From Rhabdophis nuchalis (lineage: Eukaryota; Chordata; Lepidosauria; Squamata; Natricidae): a stretch of DNA of 64,000 nucleotides. Location: NCBI GenBank assembly GCA_039707465.1, contig CM077651.1, positions 22,971,019 to 23,035,018 on the forward strand, in the 5' to 3' direction. Position numbers and translations under genes: made by a program. This document shows, in pieces, positions 49,324-60,551 of the stretch; positions within the stretch are counted from its first letter, which is position 1, and each line of letters opens with the position of its first letter. A model generated the notes under the pieces. That model made no database searches and was not told where the DNA came from. It worked only from the letters and a program-made list of their open reading frames with translations.

Positions 49324-49839
49324 TCTATATATATATACAGCCCCGGTTAGAATCCCAGTAAGGGTATGGCTAGCTGATGAGAGCTAATAAGCTCGAAATA
49401 GATCTATCCTAGTCTCCCTGACTTATTTATTGATCAGCTCAAAAACGTAACACACACACAAACACACACACATGTGTGTGTGTGGGGGGGGGTGTTCCAG
49501 CATAACTCTGGAACACCTTGAGTAATTTCAACCAAACTTGGTACACAGATGACTTACTCACTGGAAACAAATATTGTGGGGGGTAAGACACCTCTAAAAC
49601 CCCTTGGTGTGTGTGTTCTGTTAAGATACAGCCTGCTGTGCCTTAAAATGGCTTCTACTGTACTGCTGTAAAATGGCTTCTACTATACAGTGCAGTGGAG
49701 TTGCCATGGTAACGGCTTCACAGTACTCCACAAGATGGGTCCCTCTGATAAGGAGGAAAATCCAACATTAGAAATTATGTTTGGGGTGGACATTATCCCC
49801 TATAAATAAATAATCGGGCAATGCTGAGTTATCAGCTAG
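49324..49839 (+). mobile_element. non-autonomous Helitron with nested SINE
   Basis: It starts TCTATATATATATA after an A and ends ATGCTGAGTTATCAG-CTAG before a T, fitting Helitron insertion between A and T with 5' TC and 3' CTAG. The body matches the 30455 and 61041 copies (TAACTCTGGAACACC, TGGTACACAGATGACTTACT, GGAGTTGCCATGGTAAC). A SINE of the second tRNA family sits at about 49338-49443. Confidence 0.85.
49338..49443 (+). mobile_element. tRNA-derived SINE fragment inside the Helitron
   Basis: CCCCGGTTAGAATCCCAGTA, GGGTATGGCTAGCTGATGAG and GATCTATCCTAGTCTCC match the SINE at 57398. The A-box half is missing. Confidence 0.75.
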
Positions 49840-50789
49840 TTGGAAATCAATGTGGTAATCGAGTAAGTGTTAACTTTGTCAATGCAATTACGTTCACTAT
49901 CAATATGGTCCACCCTTCAGATAAATATAAACATAAAGGTAAAACATAGTCTGGGAATATGGTAATATCTTGATGTCACTAGTTAACTCTCCATTGAGTT
50001 CACTTAATTCCTGATAAGAATATGTCTATGTTTGTGTTATCCTGGCAGCAATATGAAAATGGTTTGCCATTGCAATCTTCAGGATTGATTTCCCACCCAA
50101 GAGTAATTAAATTCAACCCTGCTTAACCTTTTGACCTCAAGCACTAGGCTGCTATCACCAACTGACGGCTTAAGAACTATGAAGGTCTTCCAAACAAGAC
50201 CATATCATAAGTGGGAACATTAACTTCCTGTGTTGTGCTTCCTACATAGAAAAACATTTGAGAAATTTGAGACTATTTCTGAAACCCAAATATTTTGCCA
50301 CAAATTAATCCATTACTACTTCCTTGATACGAACATCGTTTATACTTAGAGGACCTTTTTGTATTTATAATGCTTCTTTCTTTTGTTTCCATTGAAGCTA
50401 TTATTTTCAGAAGTATTATTACTAATCTCTTCTTTGTAAATAACCACACCTATTTCAATCCCAAACAGCTATAGTAAACATTGGCTTCTTTGAGGAAGTA
50501 CATGCATAATTAGGTTAATCGGTGGTATCTTTTCATGTGAGCTGATTGTTCCTTTACTGTGGATATGTTTCATAACACTGCAGAAAGCTTGCCAAATGTC
50601 TCAAAGGCAAACCAGGTACAACTTACCAAGCATTAAACTACTACATACTAAAATCCTGACATAATGGTAAACTGTTTAAGAGCCACTCCTACCAGCCACT
50701 TATTACTCATTTCTTCTCCCCAGTCACTACCATTTGTTCTATGGTTTTGGACTACACCCTTCTCAAACAAGTACTTTCACTAAATTCAT
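49840..50789. other. intronic sequence, no recognised element
   Basis: Nothing assigned. Confidence 0.35.
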
Positions 50790-50803
50790 TACACACACAC
50801 ACA

Positions 50804-50835
<32 letters not shown>
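50790..50835. repeat. (AC)n(GT)n self-complementary repeat
   Basis: About 9 AC units then about 14 GT units; the two halves can pair. It lies about 55 bases 3' of the exon donor at 50891 on the minus strand. Confidence 0.95.
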
Positions 50836-50837
<2 letters not shown>

Positions 50838-50851
50838 TTTGTGTGTCATCA

Positions 50852-52005
<1,154 letters not shown>

Positions 52006-52776
52006 CAGGGGTCACCAACCTTTTGGACCTCAGGGACCATCAATTCATAACTTTAAATCCCGCGGACCACTAATACGATCTGTCTAATGATCAGCTGGGT
52101 GGCTGTGGCTAGGTGGTCATGTGACTGGGTGGTGATGGCCAACTTGATGTCACATCGAGGGGCGCCTTGCCAGCCTCTACTCGCTCTTCCCCTCCTAGCC
52201 CCTCCTCGCCTGCAGCCCGGGCTCCTTAGGGCCCCAACAGGCAGCATTTGTTGGAGCTACGCAGCCACCATGAGAAAGAGTTGGCAAAACAGCTGGCTGA
52301 GTTCAAATTGAATCTGACTGAGAAGGAGGCTCAGCAGAAACACCTCACCGAGGACTAAGAGCATAGGCTTTCCAAGCAGAGGGAAGACTTGCAGGAGTGC
52401 AAGGCCAGGTACTGGTGCATGGAGGCTGAGCGGGCTGAGATAGTCAGTCAGTTCCAAGCCATGATACAATCCCACTGGAACAAGGGCCTCCATCTCTTTG
52501 TCACCAGCGGTGCTTCCCTCCAGCCTTCACCCAAAGCCAGGAGGCTGAAGCAGACCCCAAATCGGAATTTCTGCCCCCCTTCGAACTGCACAAAAAGACC
52601 CTAAAGTGGGAGACTCTCTGCAGCAACACAAGCATTCATTGCATGTATCCGGCCCAGGGATTGTAGTTTGAGGACCCCTGGTTTAGTGCAATATAAAAAA
52701 TGCAAATAATTTTTCTGCGGACCACAAAAATTTTCTCGCGGACCACCAGTGGTCCATAGACCATTGGTGACCGCTG
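52006..52776 (+). mobile_element. hAT non-autonomous element carrying a gene fragment
   Basis: Starts CAGGGGTCACCAACCTTTTG and ends CATTGGTGACCGCTG; the ends pair imperfectly. ATCTAGAC (51998-52005) and ATCTAGAT (52777-52784) form an 8-bp duplication (7 of 8). The subterminal parts carry TGGACC/GCGGACCAC repeats. The middle holds a coiled-coil coding fragment (annotated separately) instead of a transposase. Confidence 0.88.
52238..52604 (+). pseudogene. coiled-coil gene fragment inside a hAT element
   Basis: One reading frame gives LLELRSHHEKELAKQLAEFK, then LNLTEKEAQQKHLTED, one stop, then EHRLSKQREDLQECKARYWC and MEAERAEIVSQFQAMIQSHW, then GLHLFVTSGASLQPSPKARR. Charged heptads indicate a long coiled coil followed by a Ser/Pro-rich part; the frame seems to shift once near the end. 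This does not look like a hAT transposase. I infer a captured host exon or cDNA piece. I do not recognise the parent gene. Confidence 0.6.
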
Positions 52777-52784
52777 ATCTAGAT

Positions 52785-53204
52785 GGGGCTTTCTAATCAA
52801 ATCTATACCAGGGAAATGCTCAGAGAACATACTGTATCAAAATTATTATGGCTCAATAAGAAGACACCAAAGAAGCAGTTACTTGTGTTTGTGTTGACCG
52901 TTTACCCCATCAGTGACATTGCTGTACACATTTGAAATGTTTTTTTTTCAAGTTGGCCATTCTTGGAGAGATTTGTGTTGTCAGAAAACGCCACCATTTC
53001 AAGTGATGGTGCCTCAAAACTCTAGGAAAATCTTCATATATATTTTTTGTCAATGGCGAATGATATCACTCACTCTGGTAGAAGTAATCAACCTGTGTGA
53101 GATTTATACAAGGACAGGACTGGTCCAAAACAGCCTGAATGTTTAACTAAGTATTCACACAATTGGTCTTTGTTATCACTCTGAATTGAATGAAAGGAAG
53201 CCCA
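52785..53204. other. intronic sequence, no recognised element
   Basis: Nothing assigned. Confidence 0.35.
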
Positions 53205-55425
53205 GTCTAGCGCAATACCAATGAAGAAGAAAAATAACAGTTCCCAAAAGAAACCAGCATGGCTGCATAAAGAACTCTCTGACAAATTGAAAGACAAAAA
53301 GGATAAATATAAAACGTGGAAAGAGGGGGACATAACTAAGGCAAAATATCAGCAAATAGCCCGAGCCTGTAAAGATGAAGTGAGGAAAGCTACGGCTCGC
53401 AATGAAGAAAGGCTTGCCAAAAAAGTAAAAAATAACAAAAAAAGCTTCTTCCAACATGGTTAAAAACAAGAAAAAAGTTAAGGAAACAATTGGTCCACTG
53501 CTGGGAGAAAATGGCAAGAAGATGATAAGCAACAGGGAGAAAGCAGAACTATTTAACTCATTTTTTGCATCTGTCTTTACACAAAGGGATAAAACAGTCT
53601 AACCAATCAAAAACAGCACCACAAAAATCAGATTAGGAACACAAGTTGAAATAGGGAAGAAAATGGTAAGTGAGCATCTGTCTGCCCTGGACGAGTTCAA
53701 ATCACCAGGACCGGATGGATTATACCCCAGGGTTCTGAAGGAACTGGCAGACGAGATCTCAGAACCACTGAACTATATCTTTCAGAAATCCTTGAGCACC
53801 GGGGAATGCCAGAAGACTGGAAAAGAGCTGATGTGGTTCCCATCTTCAAAAAAGGGGAAAAAATAGATCCAGGAAACTATAGACCCATCAGCCTGACCTC
53901 AATACCAGGGAAGATTCTGGAAAAGATAATTAAGCAACAAATAAGTGAATACCTAAAAGCAAACAAAGTAATAGCCAAAAGCCAACATGGGTTTGTCAAA
54001 AACAGATCATGTCAGACTAATCTAATTGCATTCTTTGACAAAGTGACAAAATTAGTGGACCAGAGGAATGCTGTCAATATAATTTACTTGGACTTCAGTA
54101 TCAAATCAAATCAAATCAAATTTTATTTGTATACCGCATCCTCTCCCCCAGGGGACTCGGACCGGTGCACAGGGAAAAATTTAAAATACTATAAAAATAC
54201 ATACATATAATAAATATGATAGATAAAAACAAATTAAATTAAGATTATCCCTGCGCTAAAATCCCCAAGTTATAAAGTTAAAATTCCCTAACACCCTAAA
54301 GGTAAGGCATTTGATAAAGTAGACCATAACCTACTATTAGATAAAGTAGAAAAATGTGGGTTAGACAGCATCACCATCAGATGGATTTGCAACTGGCTGA
54401 CCAACCGCACTCAACATGTAGTCCTCAATGGAACTTCATCTACATGGAAGGAAGTATGCAGTGGAGTACCCCAAGGCTCTGTATTAGGCCCAGTACTCTT
54501 CAACATCTTCATCAATGATTTGGATGAGGGGATAAATGGGGAACTCATCAAATTTGCAGACGACACCAAGCTGGCAGGAATAGCCAACACTCCAGAAGAT
54601 AGGCTTAAGATACAGAAGGATCTTGACAAACTTGAACATTGGGCACTATCTACAAATGAAATTCAATTGTGAAAAAAGTAAGGTTCTACATTTAGGCAAG
54701 AAAAACAAAATGCACAGGTACAGTATAGGTGGTACCTTGCTCAATAGTAACAACTGTGAGAGGGATCTTGGAATCCTAGTGGACAACCATTTAAATATGA
54801 GCCAGCAGTGTGCAGCAGCTGCCAAAAAAGCCAACACAGTTCTAGGCTGCATAAACAGAGGGATAGAATCTAGATCACGTGAAGTGTTAATGCCACTGTA
54901 TAGTGCCTTGGTAAGGCCACACTTGGAATACTGCATACAGTTTTGGTCACCACGATGTAGAAAAGACGTGGAGACTCTGGAAAGAGTGCAGAGAAGAGCA
55001 ACCAAGATGATTAGGGGACTGGAGGCTAAAACATATGAAGAACGGTTGCAGGAACTGGGTATGTCTAGTTTGATGAAGAGAAGGACCAGGGGAGACATGA
55101 TAGCAGTGTTCCGATATCTCAGAGGGTGCCACAAAGAAGAGGGGGTCAAACTATTCTCCAAGGCACCTGGGGGCAGGACAAGAAGCAATGGGTGGAAACT
55201 AATCAAGGAGAGAAGCAACTTAGAACTAAGGAGAAATTTCCTGACAGTTACAACAATTAACCTCTGGAACAGCTTGCCTCCAGAAGTTGTGAATGCCCCA
55301 ACCCTGGAAGTCTTTAAGAAGATGTTAGATAGCCATTTGTCTGAAATGGTATAAGGTTCCTGCCCATGCAGGGGGTTGGACTAGAAGACCTACAAGGTCC
55401 CTTCCAACTCTGCTATTGTATTGTA
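53205..55425 (+). mobile_element. CR1 LINE, longest copy, broken
   Basis: It begins in the region before the RT (KPAWLHKELSDKLKDKKDKY, then a Lys-rich stretch) and continues to FKSPGPDGLYPRVLKELADE, the fingers DPGNYRPISLTSIPGKILEK, the palm, and the thumb YSALVRPHLEYCIQFWSPRC, ending at 55354 with a 3' UTR and ATTGT tail at about 55425. The FADD box and [10 protein letters not shown] are intact. Frameshifts near 53458, 53808 and 54650, plus a 201-bp insertion at 54101, kill it. No endonuclease domain. It closely matches the minus-strand copy at 27119-28472. Confidence 0.93.
54101..54301 (-). mobile_element. L2-clade 3' end inserted in CR1 RT
   Basis: On the minus strand: CCCTGTGCACCGGTCCGAGT, GGAGAGGATGCGGTATACAA, then (TTTGA)n. 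It resembles the L2 3' end at 7645-7719. It splits the CR1 codons of [11 protein letters not shown], with only GTA repeated at the two sides. Confidence 0.75.
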
Positions 55426-55449
55426 AGTTATCATGCTGACACATAGCAT

Positions 55450-55642
55450 ATCCTGTTTCCCCAAAATAAGCCCTCCCTGAAAATATTGCAACATATTGTA
55501 ATATGTTGCAGCCATGAGGTGACCATGCTTGCTGCCTCCTGTACCTCAAAAATAATAAAATCTCCCCAAAAATAAGGCCAAGTTCTTATTTCAGGGTTCA
55601 AAAGAAAATAAGACCCTGTCTTATTTTGGGGAAACACGTTAT
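55450..55642. mobile_element. MITE (CCGTGTTTCC family)
   Basis: Left CCTGTTTCCCCAAAATAAGC, right CTTATTTTGGGGAAACACG. Inside, a repeated AACATATTGTAATATGTTGC is unique to this copy. Confidence 0.75.
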
Positions 55643-56961
55643 TAGATGACTTAGTTTATGAAATAAATGAAATGTTGATTGCTTGTTCACTCAAACTCCC
55701 TTTATCTATCAGTAAAACATTCAAAGAATCTGAAAGATGACACAATATTGTTGGACTGAATAAATAATAATTATGAATGGACCCAATATTGTAGAAAGGT
55801 TGGGAGAAGAGGTTTTCTCAGAGAAAGTAGCTACAGCATAGTCTTGCTATGTTAGGTAACTGATTGCAATGGAATATGCACATTTGCTACAAAGACATCA
55901 CAAAAAGATACAAAAGACGCTAAAACAAATCTTAGTACATTCTTTCAGATTTAGAATAGCTATTCTGATTCACCCCAGGTCTGACGAATTATTTAAATTG
56001 CAAAACTTGCAAACAGAGAATAGGAATTTCATGCCTTGAATTTCTTGACAAGGAATTCAAATTCAAATGTGAATTCAAATATCAATCAGCTGAAAACAAT
56101 TCAGACAACCAACAAAGGCTACTGAGACAAATAACTTAATCTCTCTTTAAGTGTACTCTAAAAGGCAAAGCTAGGACAAATAAAAAAGGAGTACCATTTA
56201 AATTTCATTTAATTAAATTTAGATTTAGATTTAATCAAATTAAGGATATATAACCAAATGAATGCCTTATTTGTATCTTACACTTCCAGCCTTCCTTTTC
56301 TGATACAGTTAATATAATTAGAATCCATGTATAATTCTTCTATTTTTATTTTCATCTGTTTCATTAAAAATGACAATTTCTTATCTTTTGCAAAGGTTCT
56401 AGGCCCACACAGATGATAAACCGTTCAGATAGTGGGAAGCTTTTTCCTTCCTACTCAAATGTTGTGCCCCCTAGATGTAGGGATTACAACAACAAGAATT
56501 CCTAGTCATCATATTTGGAAATTCCAGTTCTGTAATGTGTTTGTGTGGTAGACATATGCCAAAGTTTCTACTATTTAGAAGATTACCACCTAATAGCTAA
56601 TAGTATGGTATAGCAAGTTATAAGCTGATTAGTCTTCATATTAGCCTGAGGTTCTTCTCATGTTTTTTTAAAGCCCTTTTTCAAATATATGAATTTGTTA
56701 ACTTCTACTAATGTTTACTGGCATGCGTAAGACTTAATCTGAGCCACTATAGGCATCAGCTCTACAACAGATACTAGTGATGATGATCGGCATCGTCATC
56801 ATCTTGAATTAATCCACTCCAACAAAAGGCCTATTTGTTGAAAGTTATGGGCTGTCATGTACACCCTGGTCCAGTGCACACTGGTAGATAGTCTTTCAGT
56901 CTACCAATGAGAGTGTATCATCATCATTATCAACAACTTCTAATGATCCTTGCAAGGCAGA
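55643..56961. other. intronic sequence, no recognised element
   Basis: AT-rich, about 1.3 kb. Nothing assigned. Confidence 0.35.
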
Positions 56962-56969
56962 GTCTAGGC

Positions 56970-57169
56970 CAGTGGGTCTCAACCTTCCTAATATCGCGAC
57001 CCTTTAATTCTGTTCCTCATGTTGTGGTGAACCCCCAACCATAACATTATTTTATGTTTTCAGTATTTTTTTGAAAATACAGTATGTGTCTTCCAGTGGT
57101 CTTAGGCGACCCCTGTGAAAGGGTTGTTCGACCCCAAAGGGGTCCCGACACACAGGTTGAGAACCACTG
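56970..57169. mobile_element. SPIN-like hAT MITE with perfect target-site duplication
   Basis: Starts CAGTGGGTCTCAACCTTCCT and ends GGTTGAGAACCACTG. It contains GCGACCCTTTAATTCTGTTC, CTCATGTTGTGGTGA, GTCTTAGGCGACCCCTGTGA and CGACCCCAAAGGGGTC, which agree with SPIN hAT transposons as I remember them. GTCTAGGC flanks it at 56962-56969 and 57170-57177. At 200 bp it is an internally deleted copy. Confidence 0.82.
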
Positions 57170-57177
57170 GTCTAGGC

Positions 57178-57255
57178 CAGGGGTCTGCAAAGTTGGCTCT
57201 TTTAAGACTGGTGGACTTCAACTCCCAGAATTCCCCAGCCAGCTTTGCTGAAGTC
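57178..57255. mobile_element. half of a 121-bp-family hAT MITE
   Basis: Starts CAGGGGTCTGCAAAGTTGGC directly after the SPIN duplication and has GGACTTCAACTCCCAGAATT. The right half is missing; sequence changes at about 57255. Confidence 0.75.
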
Positions 57256-57375
57256 CCCAAATAAGGGACGAAGCAAAACTGCTTTCCTCTTCTGTCTTTC
57301 GGCTCATTACAAGAGACCATGCCCCTTATTTGGGGCTTACCAGGATGTTGTGACACAGTACATATACTTGTTCAC
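57256..57375. repeat. repeat unit with inverted segment, copy 1
   Basis: CCCCAAATAAGGGACGAAGC ... GAGACC is the reverse complement of part of copy 2 (57600-57668), while the following CCCTTATTTGGGGCTTACC ... GACACAGTACA is in direct orientation with it. Confidence 0.7.
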
Positions 57376-57397
57376 CTGCCTCAGCTGATCGGGATGA

Positions 57398-57545
57398 GAG
57401 CCTGTGGCCTAGTGGCAATTACAACTGCCTTACATGTAAAACGACTCAGGTTCAAATCCCAGTAAGGGTATGGCTAGCTGATGAGAGCTAAATAGCTTGA
57501 AAGCATAGATCTATACTAGTCTCCCTTTTTGTTTATTTATCAGCT
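57398..57545 (+). mobile_element. tRNA-derived SINE, second family
   Basis: GAGCCTGTGGCCTAGTGGCA (A box TGGCCTAGTGG), GGTTCAAATCCCAGTAAGGG (B box), then GGCTAGCTGATGAGAGCTAA and CTAGTCTCCC. It sits between the two copies of the repeat unit at 57256 and 57600. Confidence 0.8.
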
Positions 57546-57599
57546 CAAACGTAAACACAAATGTAAACAAAAGGCAACGAAACAAATAGCTTTCTGTCT

Positions 57600-57689
57600 G
57601 CCCGGTCTCTTGTGATGAGGCCGAAAGACAGAAAAGGAAAGCAGCTTTGCTTCCTCCCTTATTTGGGGCTTACCAGAGTGTTGTGACAC

Positions 57690-57720
<31 letters not shown>
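57600..57720. repeat. repeat unit, copy 2, with (CA)n
   Basis: GGTCTCTTGTGATGAGGCCG ... CTTATTTGGGGCTTACCAGA ... GTGACACAGTACA, running into (CA)14 at 57691-57720. Confidence 0.8.
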
Positions 57721-58824
57721 GAATCATATTGCTTCTTGAGATGTATGGAAAAACTGTATGTGAACCCCAAGCTGTATGTGAACCCCATTTATATGGGATA
57801 AATGTCCATAATGCAAAGCATGTCAGGCTTTGTTTCCAGTTTTTTCACAAGGTCCTATTTCATTCTCTTTTCGATGAGGGTGGGGCTTTTTTTCCCCCCC
57901 TTTACAAATGTATTAGTTCCTCCATAAACTTTTCAAAGCTTGCAATAAATACAGGTTACGAGATAAACACCGTAAAACCTCTGTCTTGGCTCTCCAACCC
58001 AAACTAGTATGGTGTAAAGTAACATCTAAAGTTATGAGAACTGCTAATGAGTGCCAGAATAATATAATTTAGCTTCAGAGCCAAGTGAGTATCAAGCTTA
58101 GCCAATAGCTGTACTAATCATTCCAAAAGGAAGATTATTTATATGCAATATTCCCATTTTAAAATGACTACTTAGTTCTCATGGGTAATCAAGTTGCTAA
58201 TCAACTCCAACAAACTGTAGCTTTGATGTCGGGCTTGCAATGTTTTGTTAAGCAATGCAGTATTTTAAAAAGAATGTTTGCCAGAAATTCTAGTAGGGAA
58301 AAAAAAGTTTTGCTTTAAAAATCAAGGGAATGGGAGTTATTCAGCCTGGAAAAATGATCCGTTTTTTTTAAAAAAAAAGAGTGAACAGCCCTTTTAATCT
58401 GACTAATTCACGTGTTAATTTTTGGAACGATGAGTAGAGGCATATGATTTGGAAAGAATTGGTACATGAGCACAATTATAAATACGAATGTAGCAGGGAT
58501 TCAGTGATACATCATTCGGAAAGCTTCGCTCTAGAGCAAGATAACAATTTTGAAACTGTTTTGCTTAACAAAACAGGCCTATCTTTTGTAAACTTGCAGC
58601 ATGTAGTGAAAACTCTACCAAGTTCTAAAGAAGACCATGGGCCTTTCTGGAATTACACCCATTACAGGAGAGGGATATTCCAAGGGTGTACATTTATTCA
58701 TTTCTTAAACACACTTGAATGTTGCAGCAATTAAAAACATATATAGGTAGCTCCCATAAAATAATGTAATACAAATCCTGTACAAAATAAAATGAAAAAT
58801 GCCACAATGCCACAGTAAAAAAAC
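57721..58824. other. intronic sequence, no recognised element
   Basis: Nothing assigned. The tandem phrase GCTGTATGTGAACCCC occurs twice near 57760-57785. Confidence 0.35.
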
Positions 58825-59180
58825 AGGGACAAGGTGGCTCAGTGGCTAAGATGCTGAGCTTGTCGATCAGAAAGGTCGGCAGTTTGGTGGTTCGAATCCC
58901 TAGCGTCGCGTAACAGAGTGAGCTCCTGTTACTTATCCCAGCTTCTGCCAACCTAGCAGTTCGAAAGCACATAAAAAATGCAAGTAGAAAAATAAGGACC
59001 ACCTTTGGTGGGAAGGTAACAGCGTTCTGTGCACCTTCAGCGTTTAGTTATGCCGGCCACATGACCATGGAGACGTCTTCGGACAGCGCTGGCTCTTTGG
59101 CTTTGAACGGAGATGAACACTGCCCCTAGAGTCAGGAACAACTAGCACATATGAGTGAGGGGAACCTTTACCTTTACCTT
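58825..59180 (+). mobile_element. Sauria-type SINE
   Basis: Starts AGGGACAAGGTGGCTCAGTG and has the B-box-like GGTTCGAATCCC, then GAGTGAGCTCCTGTTACTTA, CAACCTAGCAGTTCGAAAGC, GCCGGCCACATGACC and the tail (CCTTTA)n. Almost full length. Confidence 0.92.
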
Positions 59181-59307
59181 ACCATAAAAAATTATTGGCA
59201 TAGCACCTCAAATCAGAGGAGGGCTCTTAAAAGATTCCATCTTTAGAAGCTTGCAAAAAAAAAAAAAAAGAAGGAATCAGCTTAATTTTCACAGGGAGCG
59301 TATTCCA
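59181..59307. other. intronic sequence with poly-A
   Basis: Contains a 15-A run at 59257-59271. Confidence 0.4.
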
Positions 59308-59977
59308 TAACATTCCTCAACTTACAACCATTCATTTAGTGACCATTTGAAGTTACAACAGCTTTGGAAAACTTATTATTGGTTTTCAGACTTATGAGCA
59401 CTGCAGCATCCCCAATTCCCCACGGTCATGTGATCAAAATTTGGTTGCTTGACAACTGGCATGTATATATGACAGTTGCACTGTCCAGGGTCAAGTGATC
59501 ACCGTTTGTAATCTTCCCAGCTGGCTTCCGACAAGTAAAGTCAAGAGGGGAAGACAGGTTCATTTAACAATTGCATGATTCACTTAATGGCTGCAGTGAT
59601 TCACTAAAGAACCAAGGCAAAAATGATCATAAAATGGTGCACAACTCACTTAACAATTGAAATGTGATTGAATATTAGTAGCTTGGGTTGGTAGTTAGGC
59701 TGTTGGTTTGACCTTCGAGCTTGACAATTTGATTGCAAATGTTTCATTGCCATTTGAGGAGATATCAAATTGTGCTCGTCTGACAGCGTTTAAAGATCTG
59801 TGTTCTGATGGACGAGCACAATTCAAAACACACTGACGATGTCTCATCGAAAGGTGATGGAACATTTGCAACCAAATTGCCAAGTTAGGAACTCAAACCA
59901 ACAACCCCACTTAACAATTGTTTTGCTTGGCAACAGAAATTCTCGGTTCCGTAGTGGTCTAAGACAAGGACTACCTC
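59308..59977. mobile_element. TA-type MITE (CAGGTAGTCCTC family) split by an insertion
   Basis: Left ATTCCTCAACTTACAACC, right GACAAGGACTACCT. The family phrases TCATTTAGTGACCATTTGA, TCATGTGATCAAAATTTGG and GACAAGTAAAGTCAAG are in order. A 248-bp insertion interrupts it at 59660-59907. Confidence 0.85.
59660..59907. mobile_element. palindromic insertion, probably Penelope-derived
   Basis: Two inverted arms, about 59700-59780 (TGTTGGTTTGACC ... GTGCTCGTC) and 59811-59905 (GACGAGCAC ... CAAACCAACAAC), surround about 30 unique bases. CACTTAACAATTG flanks the whole at 59647-59659 and 59908-59920, a perfect 13-bp duplication. The arms resemble the terminal segment of the Penelope-like element at 9176-9240 (GATGTxxxC...GGTxATGxAAxxTxTGCAA). 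Confidence 0.7.
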
Positions 59978-60279
59978 TAGTAGCTTCTTGACTGAAGTGT
60001 TACCCACACAAATGTGGGACTTACAGCAATTTCTAGATCCAATCAGGGGGTGGGGGGCAAAATAGCTGGAGAAGGTGGCCTTGGAAGTGTCTAGTTGCCA
60101 AGCCATTGCAACCAATGCAGTCTTTTGCAAAATCAATGTTTTGTGTTTCCAGTGACAGAAGCTCAAAAGTATGTGGGCTGTGACATTTTGAAACTTTGAT
60201 TTCTGAATATTCTTAAAAGGCAACTCCAAGTAGAGTGCTGTATAGTAGTAGCTGCCCAGAGGAACTATGGCAACGCTAG

Positions 60280-60345
60280 TCAACCTTGACAAGATGTAGG
60301 GATTTCAATTCCTAGAATTTCTCAGCCAGCAAGGTTGAGGAACAT
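60280..60345. mobile_element. diverged half of a 121-bp-family hAT MITE
   Basis: GATTTCAATTCCTAGAATTT and CTCAGCCAGCAAGGTTG are relics of the family core. Confidence 0.45.
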
Positions 60346-60355
60346 TTGTCTACAG

Positions 60356-60543
60356 CAGTGATCACCAACCTTTTGGGCACCAGGGACTAGTTCTGTGGAG
60401 AAGGGTTTTTCCACAGACCAGAAGGGGCATAGTTTCGCGTGCTGCCTGCATCCCATAGGTGAGGCTTCGCTTGTTTGTGCGGCCCAGTTTCTGCCATGCA
60501 ATGGACCGGTGCCTGTCGATGTACCATGGATTGGGGCACCCTG
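60356..60543. mobile_element. hAT MITE, 188 bp, perfect target-site duplication
   Basis: Starts CAGTGATCACCAACCTTTTG and ends GATTGGGGCACCCTG. GTCTACAG flanks it at 60348-60355 and 60544-60551. It has TTTTTCCACAGACCAGA inside. Related to the ends of the elements at 52006 and 30627. Confidence 0.9.
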
Positions 60544-60551
60544 GTCTACAG

